The position numbers and the translations under genes are program-made. Shown piece by piece: positions 54,197 through 64,000 of a stretch of 64,000 nucleotides of DNA (position 1 is the stretch's first letter; every line of letters starts with the position of its first letter). The notes beneath the pieces were generated by a model. That model did not search any database, was not told where the DNA came from, and saw only the letters and a list, made by a program, of their open reading frames with translations. Origin of the DNA: Verrucosispora sp. NA02020 (GTDB lineage Bacteria > Actinomycetota > Actinomycetes > Mycobacteriales > Micromonosporaceae); contig NZ_CP054923.1 in assembly GCF_013364215.1 (NCBI RefSeq), positions 3,658,001 through 3,722,000 on the forward strand, given 5' to 3'.

Positions 54197-55128
54197 GCGA
54201 GCAGTCCCCGGAGACCGCACCACGCTGGCAGGACACCGGCGGCGGAGAGGGCCCGCTCTGGTCCTTCCCCGTCGGCGAGGTGGAGGTCTTCCCGATCCGC
54301 GAGGTCGACTACCTCCCGCTCCCGACGGACTTCTTCCCGCAACTGGAGACCGAGTCCTGGACCGACGACGCCTTCTACACCGCCGAGCCCTTCACCCGCG
54401 ACGGGCGGATCGTGCTCAACCAGGAGGCCCACCTGCTCCGGACCAGGGATCGGCTGATCCTGGTCGACGCCGGTGGCGGCAACGGCAAACCCCGCAACGG
54501 CGGTGTCTTCGACCGCGCCGACCGGCCGTTCCTGGAGCAGTTCGCCCGCGCCGGGGTCAGCCTCGACGACGTCGACACGGTGGTCTTCACCCACCTGCAC
54601 GTCGACCACGTCGGCTTCGCCACCAGCGCCGACGGCTCCGGTGGCTGGGTGCCGACCTTCCCGAACGCCCGCTACCTGGTGGTCCGGGAGGAGTTCGACT
54701 GGTGGACCGGCCCGCAGGGCGCGGCGGCGATGCGGCGCACCGGCGACTACCTGGCGGACAGCATCCTGCCGCTGCGCGACGCCGGTGTGCTCGACCTGGT
54801 GCCGGCCGACCACGTGCTGACGCCGGAGATCCACCTCGTGCCCGCGTTCGGGCACACCCCCGGCAACGTCTATCTGGTGGTCGAGTCCGCCGGCCGACGT
54901 GCCCTGTTCGCCGGGGACATGCTGCACCACGGGGTGCAGTTGGAGCGTCCCGAGTGGAGCATCCGGTACTGCGTGGTGCCGGGGGACTCCGCCGACCAGC
55001 GTCGCCGCCTGCTGGAACGGGCCGCCGACTCCGGGGACCTGCTGGTGCCGACGCACTTCCCGTTCCCCGCCGCCGGGTACGTGCACCGGGCCGAGCGCGG
55101 CTTCACGTACACCTTCATCGAGGTCTGA
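54193..55128 (+). CDS. MBL-fold hydrolase of the aldolase/ABC operon
   Basis: 311 residues. Metallo-beta-lactamase motif HLHVDHVG at about residue 136, plus later ligands in FGHTPGN, FAGDMLHHG and VPTHFPFPA. No signal peptide, so it acts on the imported compound or a product of it. The fold is that of the AttM/quorum-lactonase-like group, which also includes many hydrolases of esters, lactones and thioesters. Starts by ATGA overlap with the ATPase gene. Substrate unknown. Confidence 0.87.
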   Translation: MSEQSPETAPRWQDTGGGEGPLWSFPVGEVEVFPIREVDYLPLPTDFFPQLETESWTDDAFYTAEPFTRDGRIVLNQEAHLLRTRDRLILVDAGGGNGKPRNGGVFDRADRPFLEQFARAGVSLDDVDTVVFTHLHVDHVGFATSADGSGGWVPTFPNARYLVVREEFDWWTGPQGAAAMRRTGDYLADSILPLRDAGVLDLVPADHVLTPEIHLVPAFGHTPGNVYLVVESAGRRALFAGDMLHHGVQLERPEWSIRYCVVPGDSADQRRRLLERAADSGDLLVPTHFPFPAAGYVHRAERGFTYTFIEV

Positions 55129-56069
55129 TGCCGCCGCTGTTCGTCGCCGACTTCCACACCCACCACGCCTGTCCGGCCCATCCGGCGCTGCCGCCCCGGC
55201 ACGCCGCGCCGGAGCTGGCCGAGCGCTGGCGCGGGCTGGCCCGCCGGATCGCCGACCTGGAGGGGCTGCTGGCCGACACCGGCCGGCACGGCATCGACCT
55301 GCGGGTGCTCAGCGCGCCACCGGCGCTGGTGACCCCGCACGGCGAACGCACCCGTCCGGACGACCTGCGGCGGCTCAACGACCACCTCGCCGAGGCGGTG
55401 GCGAGCGCACCGGACCGCCTCCGGGGTCTGGCCACCGTCGACGCCTTCGCCGGTGAGCCGGCGGCCGACGAGGCGGTACGCGCCGTACGGGACCTCGGGT
55501 TGTCCGGGCTGGTCGTGGACTGCGCCACCGACGGGCTTCTGCTCGGCGCGAAGGCCGCCCGCCCCACCCTGGTCGTCGCGGCGGAACTCGGCGTACCCGT
55601 CTTCGCGCACCCGATCAGCCCGGTGGCGATGACCACCGCCTTCGCCGGTCTCGGCCGGTTCGGCACCTCGCTGGCCCGGGGCACCATCAACGCCGCCGCG
55701 TTGCTGTCGCTGCTGGTCGACGGCGTGCTGGCCGACCTGCCGGGGCTGCACGTGGTCTTCCCGATGCTCGGGGTCGCGGGCCTGTCCCTGGCCGCCGCCA
55801 CCGACGGGGGAGAGGTCCTGACATCGGCGGCGCCCGCGTCGCAGCGCGCGCACGTCTATCTCGACACGATGGGGTTCGCGCCGGCCGCGATCAGGTTCGC
55901 CACCGACCTGCTCGGTGCCGACCACGTGCTGGTCGGTGGGGACTGGCCGATCGGTGCGCGTGCCACCAGCCGCGTACGGGTCGAGTCGGCGCTGGCGCTG
56001 GCGGGACTGGACGAGACCGACACCCGGCTCGTCGCCGGCGGCAACGCGCTGCGTCTGCTCGACGGCTGA
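55128..56069 (+). CDS. Amidohydrolase-2 family (ACMSD-like) metal hydrolase/decarboxylase
   Basis: 313 residues. HTHH near the N-terminus (FVADFHTHHACP, metal ligands), AELGVPVFAHPISP (His), a central helix region and LLGADHVLVGGDWPIGA near the C-terminus with the expected Asp. This is the PF04909 pattern, whose members hydrolyse or decarboxylate small acids. Start overlaps the MBL gene stop by one base (TGATG). Last gene of the operon; the pathway it completes is not known to me. Confidence 0.88.
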   Translation: MPPLFVADFHTHHACPAHPALPPRHAAPELAERWRGLARRIADLEGLLADTGRHGIDLRVLSAPPALVTPHGERTRPDDLRRLNDHLAEAVASAPDRLRGLATVDAFAGEPAADEAVRAVRDLGLSGLVVDCATDGLLLGAKAARPTLVVAAELGVPVFAHPISPVAMTTAFAGLGRFGTSLARGTINAAALLSLLVDGVLADLPGLHVVFPMLGVAGLSLAAATDGGEVLTSAAPASQRAHVYLDTMGFAPAAIRFATDLLGADHVLVGGDWPIGARATSRVRVESALALAGLDETDTRLVAGGNALRLLDG

Positions 56070-56114
56070 CGACGGCGACGCGGCAGGGTTGCCCCTTCGG
56101 TCGCGTCGGGCGGG

Positions 56115-56780
56115 TCAGCTCACGGTCGCGCGGCCCAGGTAGCCGGTCACCACCGCGACGATCTCGCCGGTCAGTTCCGGCTCGCTGATCCGGTCCGGCT
56201 GCTGTGCGACGAAGCGGTGCACCAGCGACTCGACGACCGCGACCACGACTCGGGCGCTGCGCTCCGGGTCGGCCGGTGTCAGGTCGGGATCCCGCCGCAG
56301 CAACGATTCGACGGCGGCAGCCGCCTCACGCTCGGCCTCGTGGAAGCGGGCCAGCAGGTCGGGCGGGCGCGGTGACTCCTCGAACAGCACCCGGTGCAGG
56401 CGCGGGTCGCGGGTGTGCAGCTCGGCGCAGGCGCCGACCACCGCCGGGAGCCACCGGTCCACCGGGACGGGGCCGTCAGGGAGACCGGCGAGGCTGACCC
56501 GGACCGCCTGGGCGGTCTCGTCGACGTGTTCCAGCGCCAGGGTCAGCAGGATCGAGTCCTTGTTCGGGAAGTACTGGTACAGCGAACCCACCGAGAGTCG
56601 GGCCTCGGCGGCGATCCGGTCGGTGGTGCCGGCGGCGTGGCCGTACTCGGCGAAAACGCGAGCCGCCGCGTCGAGGATGCGCCGACGGGTCTGCCAGGCG
56701 CGCTGCTGCCGGGGCGTCTTCCTGGGCTGATGCGGTGCGGGCCGGGGTGGCACCGGGCGACTCCAAACGCGAGTAAACAA
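56115..56780 (-). CDS. TetR-family transcriptional repressor
   Basis: Up to 221 residues. The helix-turn-helix is RRRILDAAARVFAEYGHAAGTTDRIAAEARLSVGSLYQYFPNKDSILLTLALEHVDE. The C-terminal ligand domain is of the TetR_C_33/AefR sort (LHRVLFEESPRPPDLL). Start uncertain: TTG 56780 (GAGGAA upstream) or a GTG about 10 codons later. Divergent from the alpha/beta hydrolase at 56837, which is its probable target. GAGGTATTCCTC at 56784-56795, just upstream, is a weak palindrome and possible operator. Confidence 0.88.
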   Translation of the reverse strand: MFTRVWSRPVPPRPAPHQPRKTPRQQRAWQTRRRILDAAARVFAEYGHAAGTTDRIAAEARLSVGSLYQYFPNKDSILLTLALEHVDETAQAVRVSLAGLPDGPVPVDRWLPAVVGACAELHTRDPRLHRVLFEESPRPPDLLARFHEAEREAAAAVESLLRRDPDLTPADPERSARVVVAVVESLVHRFVAQQPDRISEPELTGEIVAVVTGYLGRATVS

Positions 56781-56836
56781 AGCGAGGTATTCCTCATATC
56801 ATAGCCATGAGCAGGTAAAACGATGAAAGGTGGAGT

Positions 56837-57763
56837 GTGGAATCCGGTCGGCGTACGTACCAGGAGGTCACCCGGTGGCTCGACTACCAGCGCTTCTATC
56901 CCACATGGCTGCGCAGCGACGTCGACGACGCCCCGGCCGAGGAGTGGTGGCGCTGGCGGGGGCTGGACGTGCACCTGGACCGGCTCGCCGCACCGGATGC
57001 CCCGGTGAAGCTCCTCCTGCTGCACGGCGCCGGTGGGTACGGGCGGATGCTCGCCCCGTACGCGCGGATGCTGGCCCATCTCGCCCCGGTGGAGGTGCTC
57101 GCCCCGGACCTGCCCGGTTACGGACTGACCCGCGGTGACCGACCGGTGGCGTACCCGGAGTGGATCGACTGCGTCGCCGACCTCGTGGCGGCGGAACAGG
57201 CCCGCGACGGCCGTCCCGTCTTCCTCCTCGGCGCCAGCATGGGCGGCATGCTGGCGTACTCGGTCGCCGCCACCGTCGACGTCGCCGGCCTGGTCGTCAC
57301 CTGCCTGCTGGACCCGCGTGACGTCACCGCGCGGATGCGGATGACCCGTCTGCCGGCCATTGGCCGCGTCACGCCGTCCCTGCTCGGCCCGGCCCGGCCG
57401 CTCGACGCCTGGCGGGTGCCGATGCGCTGGATCGCGAACATGGGCGCGATGAGCAACGACCCGGCCCTCACCGCGCTGGTCGCCACCGATCCCTCCGGCG
57501 GCGGCAACCGGGTCGCACTCCGCTTCCTGCGGACCTTCCTCACCTCCGCCCCGCCGGTGGAGCCGGAGGCGTTCACCGCCTGCCCGGTGCTCATGACGCA
57601 CCCGGCGGACGACCGCTGGACGCCGGTCGCGCTCAGCCGTGCCTTCTTCGACCGCATCGCCGCCGACAAGCGGCTCGTGCTGCTGGAGCGGGCCGGACAC
57701 CTGCCCGTCGAGGAACCGGGACTGACCCAGTTGGGGCAGGCCGTCAGCGACTTCGTCAGCTGA
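56837..57763 (+). CDS. Alpha/beta-hydrolase
   Basis: 308 residues from GTG 56837 (AAAGGTGGA upstream). Oxyanion motif LLLLHGAGGYG, nucleophile Ser in LGASMGGMLA, acid in MTHPADDRWTP, His in ERAGHLPVEE. No signal peptide. It lies divergent from and 56 bp from the TetR gene, so it is likely induced by that regulator's ligand. Substrate unknown; serine esterase or lipase-type chemistry expected. Confidence 0.87.
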   Translation: MESGRRTYQEVTRWLDYQRFYPTWLRSDVDDAPAEEWWRWRGLDVHLDRLAAPDAPVKLLLLHGAGGYGRMLAPYARMLAHLAPVEVLAPDLPGYGLTRGDRPVAYPEWIDCVADLVAAEQARDGRPVFLLGASMGGMLAYSVAATVDVAGLVVTCLLDPRDVTARMRMTRLPAIGRVTPSLLGPARPLDAWRVPMRWIANMGAMSNDPALTALVATDPSGGGNRVALRFLRTFLTSAPPVEPEAFTACPVLMTHPADDRWTPVALSRAFFDRIAADKRLVLLERAGHLPVEEPGLTQLGQAVSDFVS

Positions 57764-57787
57764 CCGTCGACGCTGACGGCGGGTGGG

Positions 57788-58444
57788 TCAGCGCGGCACG
57801 ACACCGTTCTGGTATGCCCAGACCACCGTCTGCAACCGGTCCCGTACGCCGATCTTGGCCATCGCCCGGCCGAGGTGCGACTTGACGGTGCTGGTCTCGA
57901 TGAACAGCTCGGCGGCGATCTCCACGTTCGACAGACCCTGGGCGAGCAACCCGACGATCTCGGCCTCCCGTGCGGTGAGCTGGTGCGCGGCCACCGCGTC
58001 GGTGCGCGGTGCGGCGGTGCGGCGGGCGAACTCGGTGATCACCCGGCGGGTGACCGCCTGGTCGACGAGGCCGTACCCGCCGGCCAGGCGGCGTACCGCC
58101 TCGATCAGCTCGTCGGGTTCGCAGTCCTTGAGGATGAACCCGCTGGCACCGGACTCCAGCGCGCCGAAGACGTACTCGTCGAGGTCGAACGTGGTCACCA
58201 CGAGCACGGCGGGCGGCGTCTCGGTGGCCTCGGCGACGATCCGGCGGGTGGCGGTGAGCCCGTCGCCGCCGGGCATCCGGACGTCCATGCAGATGACGTC
58301 CGGCCGGTGCCGGCGGGCCAGGTCGACCGCCGCGTCGCCGTTCGACGCCTCGGCCACCACCTCGATGTCCCCGGCCTGCTCCAGGATCACCCGGAATCCC
58401 ATCCGCACCACCGCCTGGTCGTCCACGAGCATCACCCTGATCAC
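57788..58444 (-). CDS. Response regulator, NarL/LuxR family
   Basis: 218 residues. Receiver with MLVDDQAVVRMG, phospho-Asp in VICMDVRMPGGDG, VTTF and LKDC (the usual Lys of this branch). C-terminal LuxR helix-turn-helix: LTAREAEIVGLLAQGLSNVEIAAELFIETSTVKSHLGRAMAKIG. It overlaps its kinase by 4 nt and ends the leftward serine-hydrolase operon. Confidence 0.95.
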   Translation of the reverse strand: MIRVMLVDDQAVVRMGFRVILEQAGDIEVVAEASNGDAAVDLARRHRPDVICMDVRMPGGDGLTATRRIVAEATETPPAVLVVTTFDLDEYVFGALESGASGFILKDCEPDELIEAVRRLAGGYGLVDQAVTRRVITEFARRTAAPRTDAVAAHQLTAREAEIVGLLAQGLSNVEIAAELFIETSTVKSHLGRAMAKIGVRDRLQTVVWAYQNGVVPR

Positions 58445-59775
58445 GCCGGGTCCCCCTTCGCGGTCGCCGTCGCCGAGCGCGCGGCCTCCGGTGCGGTCGG
58501 CAGGCTCACGGTGACCGACCAGCCGCCGTCGGCGGTCGGCCCGGCGGTGAACTCGGCACCGATGAGCTGGGCGCGTTCCCGCATGCCCACCAGGCCCACG
58601 CCGCCGGTGGTGCGGGCCGCCGGCTCGGGCCGTCGAGGCGGCGGATCGTTGCGTACCTCGAGCGTCACCCGGCGGTCCAGGTAGCGCAGGGCCACCCGGA
58701 CCGGGGCGCCGGGGGCGTGCTGGCGGGCGTTGGAGAGCGACTCCTGCGCCACCCGGTAGAGCGCCACGTCGGCGATCGGCGGCACCTCGCGCGGCTGCCC
58801 CTCGCGGACGAACCCGACCGGGCCGCCGAGGTCACCGGCGGTGCGGACGAGGTCGTCGAGGACGGCCAGGCCGGGCACCGGGACCGTGCCGTCGCCCGCG
58901 TCCGCCCCGGTCCGTCCGCGCAGCACCCCCACCACCAGCCGCAGGTTGTCCAGGGTCTGCTTGCCCTGGGCTCGGATCCAGGCCACCCCGGCACGGGCCG
59001 CCGCCGGATCGCGGTCGATCAGCCGCTCCACCGCCGCCGCCTGCACCACCATGCCGGAGAGGTGGTGGGCGGCCACGTCGTGCAGCTCCCGCGCCATCCG
59101 GGACCGCTCCGCGCCGATCGCCGCCTGCACGCCTGCCCGCTGTGCCCGGACCGCCTCGTCGGCGCGTACCTTGACCAGCTCGACGTAGCGCCGGTAGGTG
59201 GCGACGTAACCGCCGACGAAGGCCGCGCCGAGGTAGGTCAGGGCACTGGCGGTGAAGCTGCCGAGCACGGCGAGCAGGACGTCGGGGACGGCGAGGACGG
59301 CGGTGGTGACCACCGCCCCCGCCGTCTCCACCAGCGTGGCGGCCCCCGCGATCAGCAGCGCCGTCCGGACCGGCCGCAGCGTGCCGACGGTGTACGCGGC
59401 GACGAACGGTGCGATGCCCCGGATTGACATCTCCGGCAGGGACAGCCCGACGATCGCCAGTTGCAGGGCGACGACCAGGGCGAGACAGAGCCGTGGACGC
59501 ACCCGGCGCAGGCAGAGCAGCATCGCCTGCACGCCGCAGAGCCCGAGCACCGGCCAGGCCCGCTCCGGGTCGACGGAGAGCCCCTCCGCCGGTGCGACGA
59601 TCCAGAGCAGCAGCGCCAGCAGCAGCAGGGTGAGCACGGTGACCGCCGCCGCGAACAGGCCGTCCCGGGCGAAGCGGCCGGTCACGCCGAGTCGGGTGAG
59701 CTGCTCGTCGAGCCGCCTGGTCAGCCGGGGCGACCGGGGCGTCGCCTCGATCTGCGGATCAGGGTGGGTGCTCAT
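58441..59775 (-). CDS. Sensor histidine kinase, NarL-system type (HisKA_3)
   Basis: 444 residues. Five to six hydrophobic helices in the first 215 residues, then the dimerisation/phospho-acceptor motif RMARELHDVAAHHLSGMVVQAAAV, and an HATPase with VALYRVAQESLSNARQHAPG and GGVGLVGMRERA. A multi-helix membrane sensor with almost no extracellular domain is typical for kinases that sense membrane or cell-wall state. It follows the serine hydrolase by 41 bp on the same strand, so enzyme, sensor and regulator are probably one unit. Confidence 0.93.
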   Translation of the reverse strand: MSTHPDPQIEATPRSPRLTRRLDEQLTRLGVTGRFARDGLFAAAVTVLTLLLLALLLWIVAPAEGLSVDPERAWPVLGLCGVQAMLLCLRRVRPRLCLALVVALQLAIVGLSLPEMSIRGIAPFVAAYTVGTLRPVRTALLIAGAATLVETAGAVVTTAVLAVPDVLLAVLGSFTASALTYLGAAFVGGYVATYRRYVELVKVRADEAVRAQRAGVQAAIGAERSRMARELHDVAAHHLSGMVVQAAAVERLIDRDPAAARAGVAWIRAQGKQTLDNLRLVVGVLRGRTGADAGDGTVPVPGLAVLDDLVRTAGDLGGPVGFVREGQPREVPPIADVALYRVAQESLSNARQHAPGAPVRVALRYLDRRVTLEVRNDPPPRRPEPAARTTGGVGLVGMRERAQLIGAEFTAGPTADGGWSVTVSLPTAPEAARSATATAKGDPA

Positions 59776-59816
59776 GCGGTGGACATCCTTGCTCCGGTCC
59801 GTCCCGGATCGACGTG

Positions 59817-61847
<2,031 letters not shown>

Positions 61848-62110
61848 GTCGGGCTGCCTTCCAGGCCGATCGGGTGTCCGGAGGGGTCCGTGCGGCGTCA
61901 CCCGGTGCCTGAGAGAAGCCTGCGTGAACCGGAGCGTGGTGCCATCTGGCGCAGGACGGCATTCGACCTACGACCTTTGTCGGAAAACCACCCTGTTGCC
62001 GCGTCCTCGCATATCGCGCCGGCACCCGGGGTACGTCGATCTTCAGCGACCGTGGCGAGGATGGTGCGCCGGTCTCCCGACCGGGAATCCCCGCCGCCGA
62101 GGAGGAGTGG

Positions 62111-62755
62111 ATGATGTCGATGCGTAGGTGGCTTGCCGGTGCGGGCGTGGTGGCGTTGGTCGTCTCGACGGGGGCGTGCGGTGACGCCACCCCGGATGCT
62201 GCCGCCACCCCCGAGGCCACGGGCACGCCGGCCGCCAGCGCGACCTCCGCCGCGCCCACCCCGACGGAGGCGTCACCGTCGCCGACCAGCGCCAATCCGC
62301 CGGTGCTGTCCGGCGACCGCCAGGTCACGATCACCCGGGTCGACGCGGTCGAGTCGGGGCTGTCGTTGACCGACGAGCGGCTGGCCGAGGTCGACGGCGA
62401 CGAGGGCCGGCAATTGTTCGTGGCGACCCCGGTCGAGGGGCAGACCTTCCTGATCAAGTCGTACCGGGGTGCCGGCGGTGGCCCCGGCACCGGCGAGCCG
62501 GTCTGCTGGCAGGTGCAGAACCCGGGCAACTCGCAGCCGCTGGTGGTGCAGGGCGCGGAGTGCCAGGAGAGCGAGCAGCGGCAGCTCTTCACCATCGCGC
62601 CGAACCCGGAGAACGCGGAGACCTACCTGATCAGCAACAACTCGGCGTACCTGCGGAACACGCGGAACAACGGCCTGATCATGGAGGAGCTGGGTGACGC
62701 CGCGCCGTTCGACAGCTTCCGCTTCAACGACAACGGGGCCGCGCCGTCGTCGTGA
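62111..62755 (+). CDS. Lipoprotein with a beta-trefoil-like C-terminal domain
   Basis: 214 residues. Lipobox VSTGAC (Cys near residue 23), then a Thr/Ala/Pro-rich spacer (about 24-65) and a domain of about 145 residues with CWQVQNPGNSQPLVVQGAECQESEQRQLFTIAP and TYLISNNSAYLRNTRNN. The spacing of QLF and the short strand repeats resemble a ricin-type trefoil, with fewer than the usual repeats. GAGGAG lies just before the start. It is separated from the divergent serine hydrolase by about 260 bp in which I see no other gene. Function unknown. Confidence 0.72.
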   Translation: MMSMRRWLAGAGVVALVVSTGACGDATPDAAATPEATGTPAASATSAAPTPTEASPSPTSANPPVLSGDRQVTITRVDAVESGLSLTDERLAEVDGDEGRQLFVATPVEGQTFLIKSYRGAGGGPGTGEPVCWQVQNPGNSQPLVVQGAECQESEQRQLFTIAPNPENAETYLISNNSAYLRNTRNNGLIMEELGDAAPFDSFRFNDNGAAPSS

Positions 62756-62759
62756 GTGC

Positions 62760-62809
62760 AAGGAAGGGTCCCCTGCTATACACCAGGCGATAGCAGGGGA
62801 CCCTTCCTT
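62760..62809. repeat. Palindromic intergenic repeat acting as a bidirectional terminator (copy 2)
   Basis: Perfect 19-bp stem AAGGAAGGGTCCCCTGCTA (62760-62778) / complement 62791-62809 with a 12-nt loop, between converging genes. Same family as the element at 14769-14810: shared AAGGAAGGG..CCCTGCTA core, with the loop in reverse orientation. Confidence 0.85.
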
Positions 62810-62827
62810 ACATCCGGGGGGTGGGTG

Positions 62828-64000
62828 TCAGCCGCGCCGCCACTTCTGGTTCGCGCCGCCGAGGCACTCCCAGATGGCGAGGCGGGCACCGTCGGCGTTG
62901 ACCCATCCGCTGATGTCGACGCACTTGTTCGCCTGCGGGTTGACCAGGTCACCCGCGGCGGAGAGGACGAACTGCTGGGCCGCGTTGCCGCTACAGGTAG
63001 CGATCTGGATCGCCGCGCCGTTGTCCCGGGAACCCCAGGCCACGTCCATGCACATGTTGTTCTGGGTACGCAACGTGCCGTTGACGAAGCTCCACGACTG
63101 CGCCGCCGTGCCGTTGCAGTTCCAGGTCTGCAGCGGTACGCCGTCGGAGAAGTTCGAACTCGGCACGTCGATGCACTTGTTGTTCCAGTTGCTGATCAGC
63201 CGGTTCCCGCTGCCACCGCCGCTGGTGACCAGCGTGAGCCCGTACGCGCCGAGGATCTCGTTGACCGGCTGGAACCAGGTCTCTCCGCCGGTGGAGCAGT
63301 CGCCCCAGCCGCCGGAGGTGACGCCCTGCGCCTGGTTGCCGCTGAGCCAGGCGCCACCCGAGTCGCCGCCCTGGGCGCAGGCGTTGGTGCGGGTCAGGCC
63401 GTGCACGGCACCCTGCGAGTAGTTGACCGTCTGGTTGCGACCCAGCAGCGTGCCGCACCGCCAGCCGGTGGTGCGACCGGACCGGCAGACCGAGCTGCCG
63501 ATCGCGGCGTCCTGGGAGCCGGCCACCGACACGTTGCCGCCGGAGTAGTTGTTCACCCACGGTTGCGGGGTCCAGTTGCTGTTGGTCCGCACCCAACCGT
63601 AGTCGCGGCCGGGGAACGTCGAGCCGGCGAAGGTTCCCTGCGAGACGTTGTTGTAGCCGAGCGTCGGGCTGCCGACCCGGCCGCAGTGGCCGGCGGTGAC
63701 GAAGCCGCCCTGCACCGCGAAGCCGACCGAGCAGAGCGTGTTGCCGTTGATGACGTACTGGTCCCCACCCCGGATGTCGTAGTTGATCCGGGGCGCTTCG
63801 GCGGACTCGACGATCCGGACCAGGGCCGCGTCGACGCCGCTGGCCTTGACGAAGGCGGCGGCCTCGGCGGTGGCACCCCGGCCGGCGGTCACCACGATCC
63901 GGTTGGTCGTCACGTCGACCGCCCAGCCGTGGACGGCGTCCGGTGGCGCCTTGCCGGCGTGCCGGTCGAGCGTCCGCTTGATGCCGTCCAGGGTGGATTC
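62828..64000 (-). CDS. Secreted S1 serine protease (streptogrisin-like) with ricin module, 5' end outside window
   Basis: 390 residues are visible and the frame is open to the edge. The first 75 are part of an alpha-lytic-type propeptide (TLDGIKRTLDRHAG, GWAVDV, TTNRIVV). The mature protease has His in FVTAGHCG, Asp in GRDYGWV and Ser in GGDSGGAWL, with Cys pairs typical of the family. A ricin-type beta-trefoil (about the last 125 residues: CIDVPSSNFSDGVPLQTWNCNG, CMDVAWGS, CVDISGWVNADGARLAIWECLGGANQKW) ends the protein and may anchor it to polysaccharide. The signal peptide lies beyond 64000. Confidence 0.9.
   Translation of the reverse strand, partial: ESTLDGIKRTLDRHAGKAPPDAVHGWAVDVTTNRIVVTAGRGATAEAAAFVKASGVDAALVRIVESAEAPRINYDIRGGDQYVINGNTLCSVGFAVQGGFVTAGHCGRVGSPTLGYNNVSQGTFAGSTFPGRDYGWVRTNSNWTPQPWVNNYSGGNVSVAGSQDAAIGSSVCRSGRTTGWRCGTLLGRNQTVNYSQGAVHGLTRTNACAQGGDSGGAWLSGNQAQGVTSGGWGDCSTGGETWFQPVNEILGAYGLTLVTSGGGSGNRLISNWNNKCIDVPSSNFSDGVPLQTWNCNGTAAQSWSFVNGTLRTQNNMCMDVAWGSRDNGAAIQIATCSGNAAQQFVLSAAGDLVNPQANKCVDISGWVNADGARLAIWECLGGANQKWRRG

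Noticed and set aside
54193..55128. Quorum-quenching acyl-homoserine lactonase
   Set aside because: The HLHVDH motif is shared by many MBL enzymes, and the operon context points to catabolism of an imported compound.

Overview
This window reads as a chromosomal piece of a high-GC actinomycete, most likely Micromonosporaceae (Micromonospora or a close relative). The reasons are the very high third-position GC, frequent GTG starts, 4-base ATGA/GTGA gene overlaps, many secreted enzymes carrying CBM2 or ricin modules on Pro/Thr linkers, a CebR-type operator, an IdeR/DmdR iron box, and a leaderless Cys-containing leader peptide of the actinobacterial type. The assignment is inferred from sequence style and has not been tested by a search. 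No rRNA, tRNA, CRISPR array, transposase or prophage was seen.

Layout. (1) 182-14759: a plant-polysaccharide locus read rightwards. It has an ABC sugar importer (binding lipoprotein and two permeases, no ATPase), a GH127-type beta-L-arabinofuranosidase, a LacI-type operator, a giant secreted (alpha/alpha)6-type enzyme, a secreted GH43 enzyme and an odd, N-terminally replaced GH10 xylanase with CBM2. (2) 14866-17906, leftwards: a secreted ricin/beta-helix protein and a CE1-type esterase with CBM2. (3) 18093-20848: a small acidic protein, a Yellow/MRJP-like protein, a STAS-domain regulator and a BON protein. (4) 21048-26899, leftwards: one tight operon MoxR ATPase - DUF58 - VWA - HtrA-like protease - OmpR regulator - histidine kinase. 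(5) 26900-28480: a repeat-rich island with a methyltransferase and a possible gene remnant. (6) 28481-33054: pgi and a zwf-like gene facing away from each other, then a Spo0M-like protein. (7) 33171-34569: divergent siderophore acyltransferase and siderophore-interacting protein around an iron box. (8) 34609-36108: CBM2-GH5 cellulase behind a CebR box. (9) 36232-45258: small proteins, a repeat-rich membrane protein, a three-gene TPR/CHAT cassette, a holin-phosphodiesterase fusion, DedA. (10) 45255-48190: MBL hydrolase and a second secreted GH43 behind LacI-type half-sites. (11) 48239-56069: an RHH-ClpN protein divergent from a leader peptide that precedes a seven-gene operon: class II aldolase, SsuABC-like transporter, MBL hydrolase, amidohydrolase. 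(12) 56115-64000: TetR and alpha/beta hydrolase, a serine hydrolase/NarL-type two-component operon, a lipoprotein, and a secreted S1 protease with ricin module cut by the window end.

How the parts fit. Regions 1, 2, 8 and 10 together look like an arabinoxylan/cellulose degradation programme in which secreted enzymes release oligosaccharides that the first operon imports; LacI-type and CebR-type sites suggest induction by the sugars. Region 11 is the best candidate for something undescribed. The leader peptide signature (LTARR.VD..RT.SALC) with two Cys codons near its end suggests control by cysteine or sulfur status. The operon then couples import of a small sulfur-type substrate to three hydrolase/aldolase-type enzymes whose combined pathway I cannot name.
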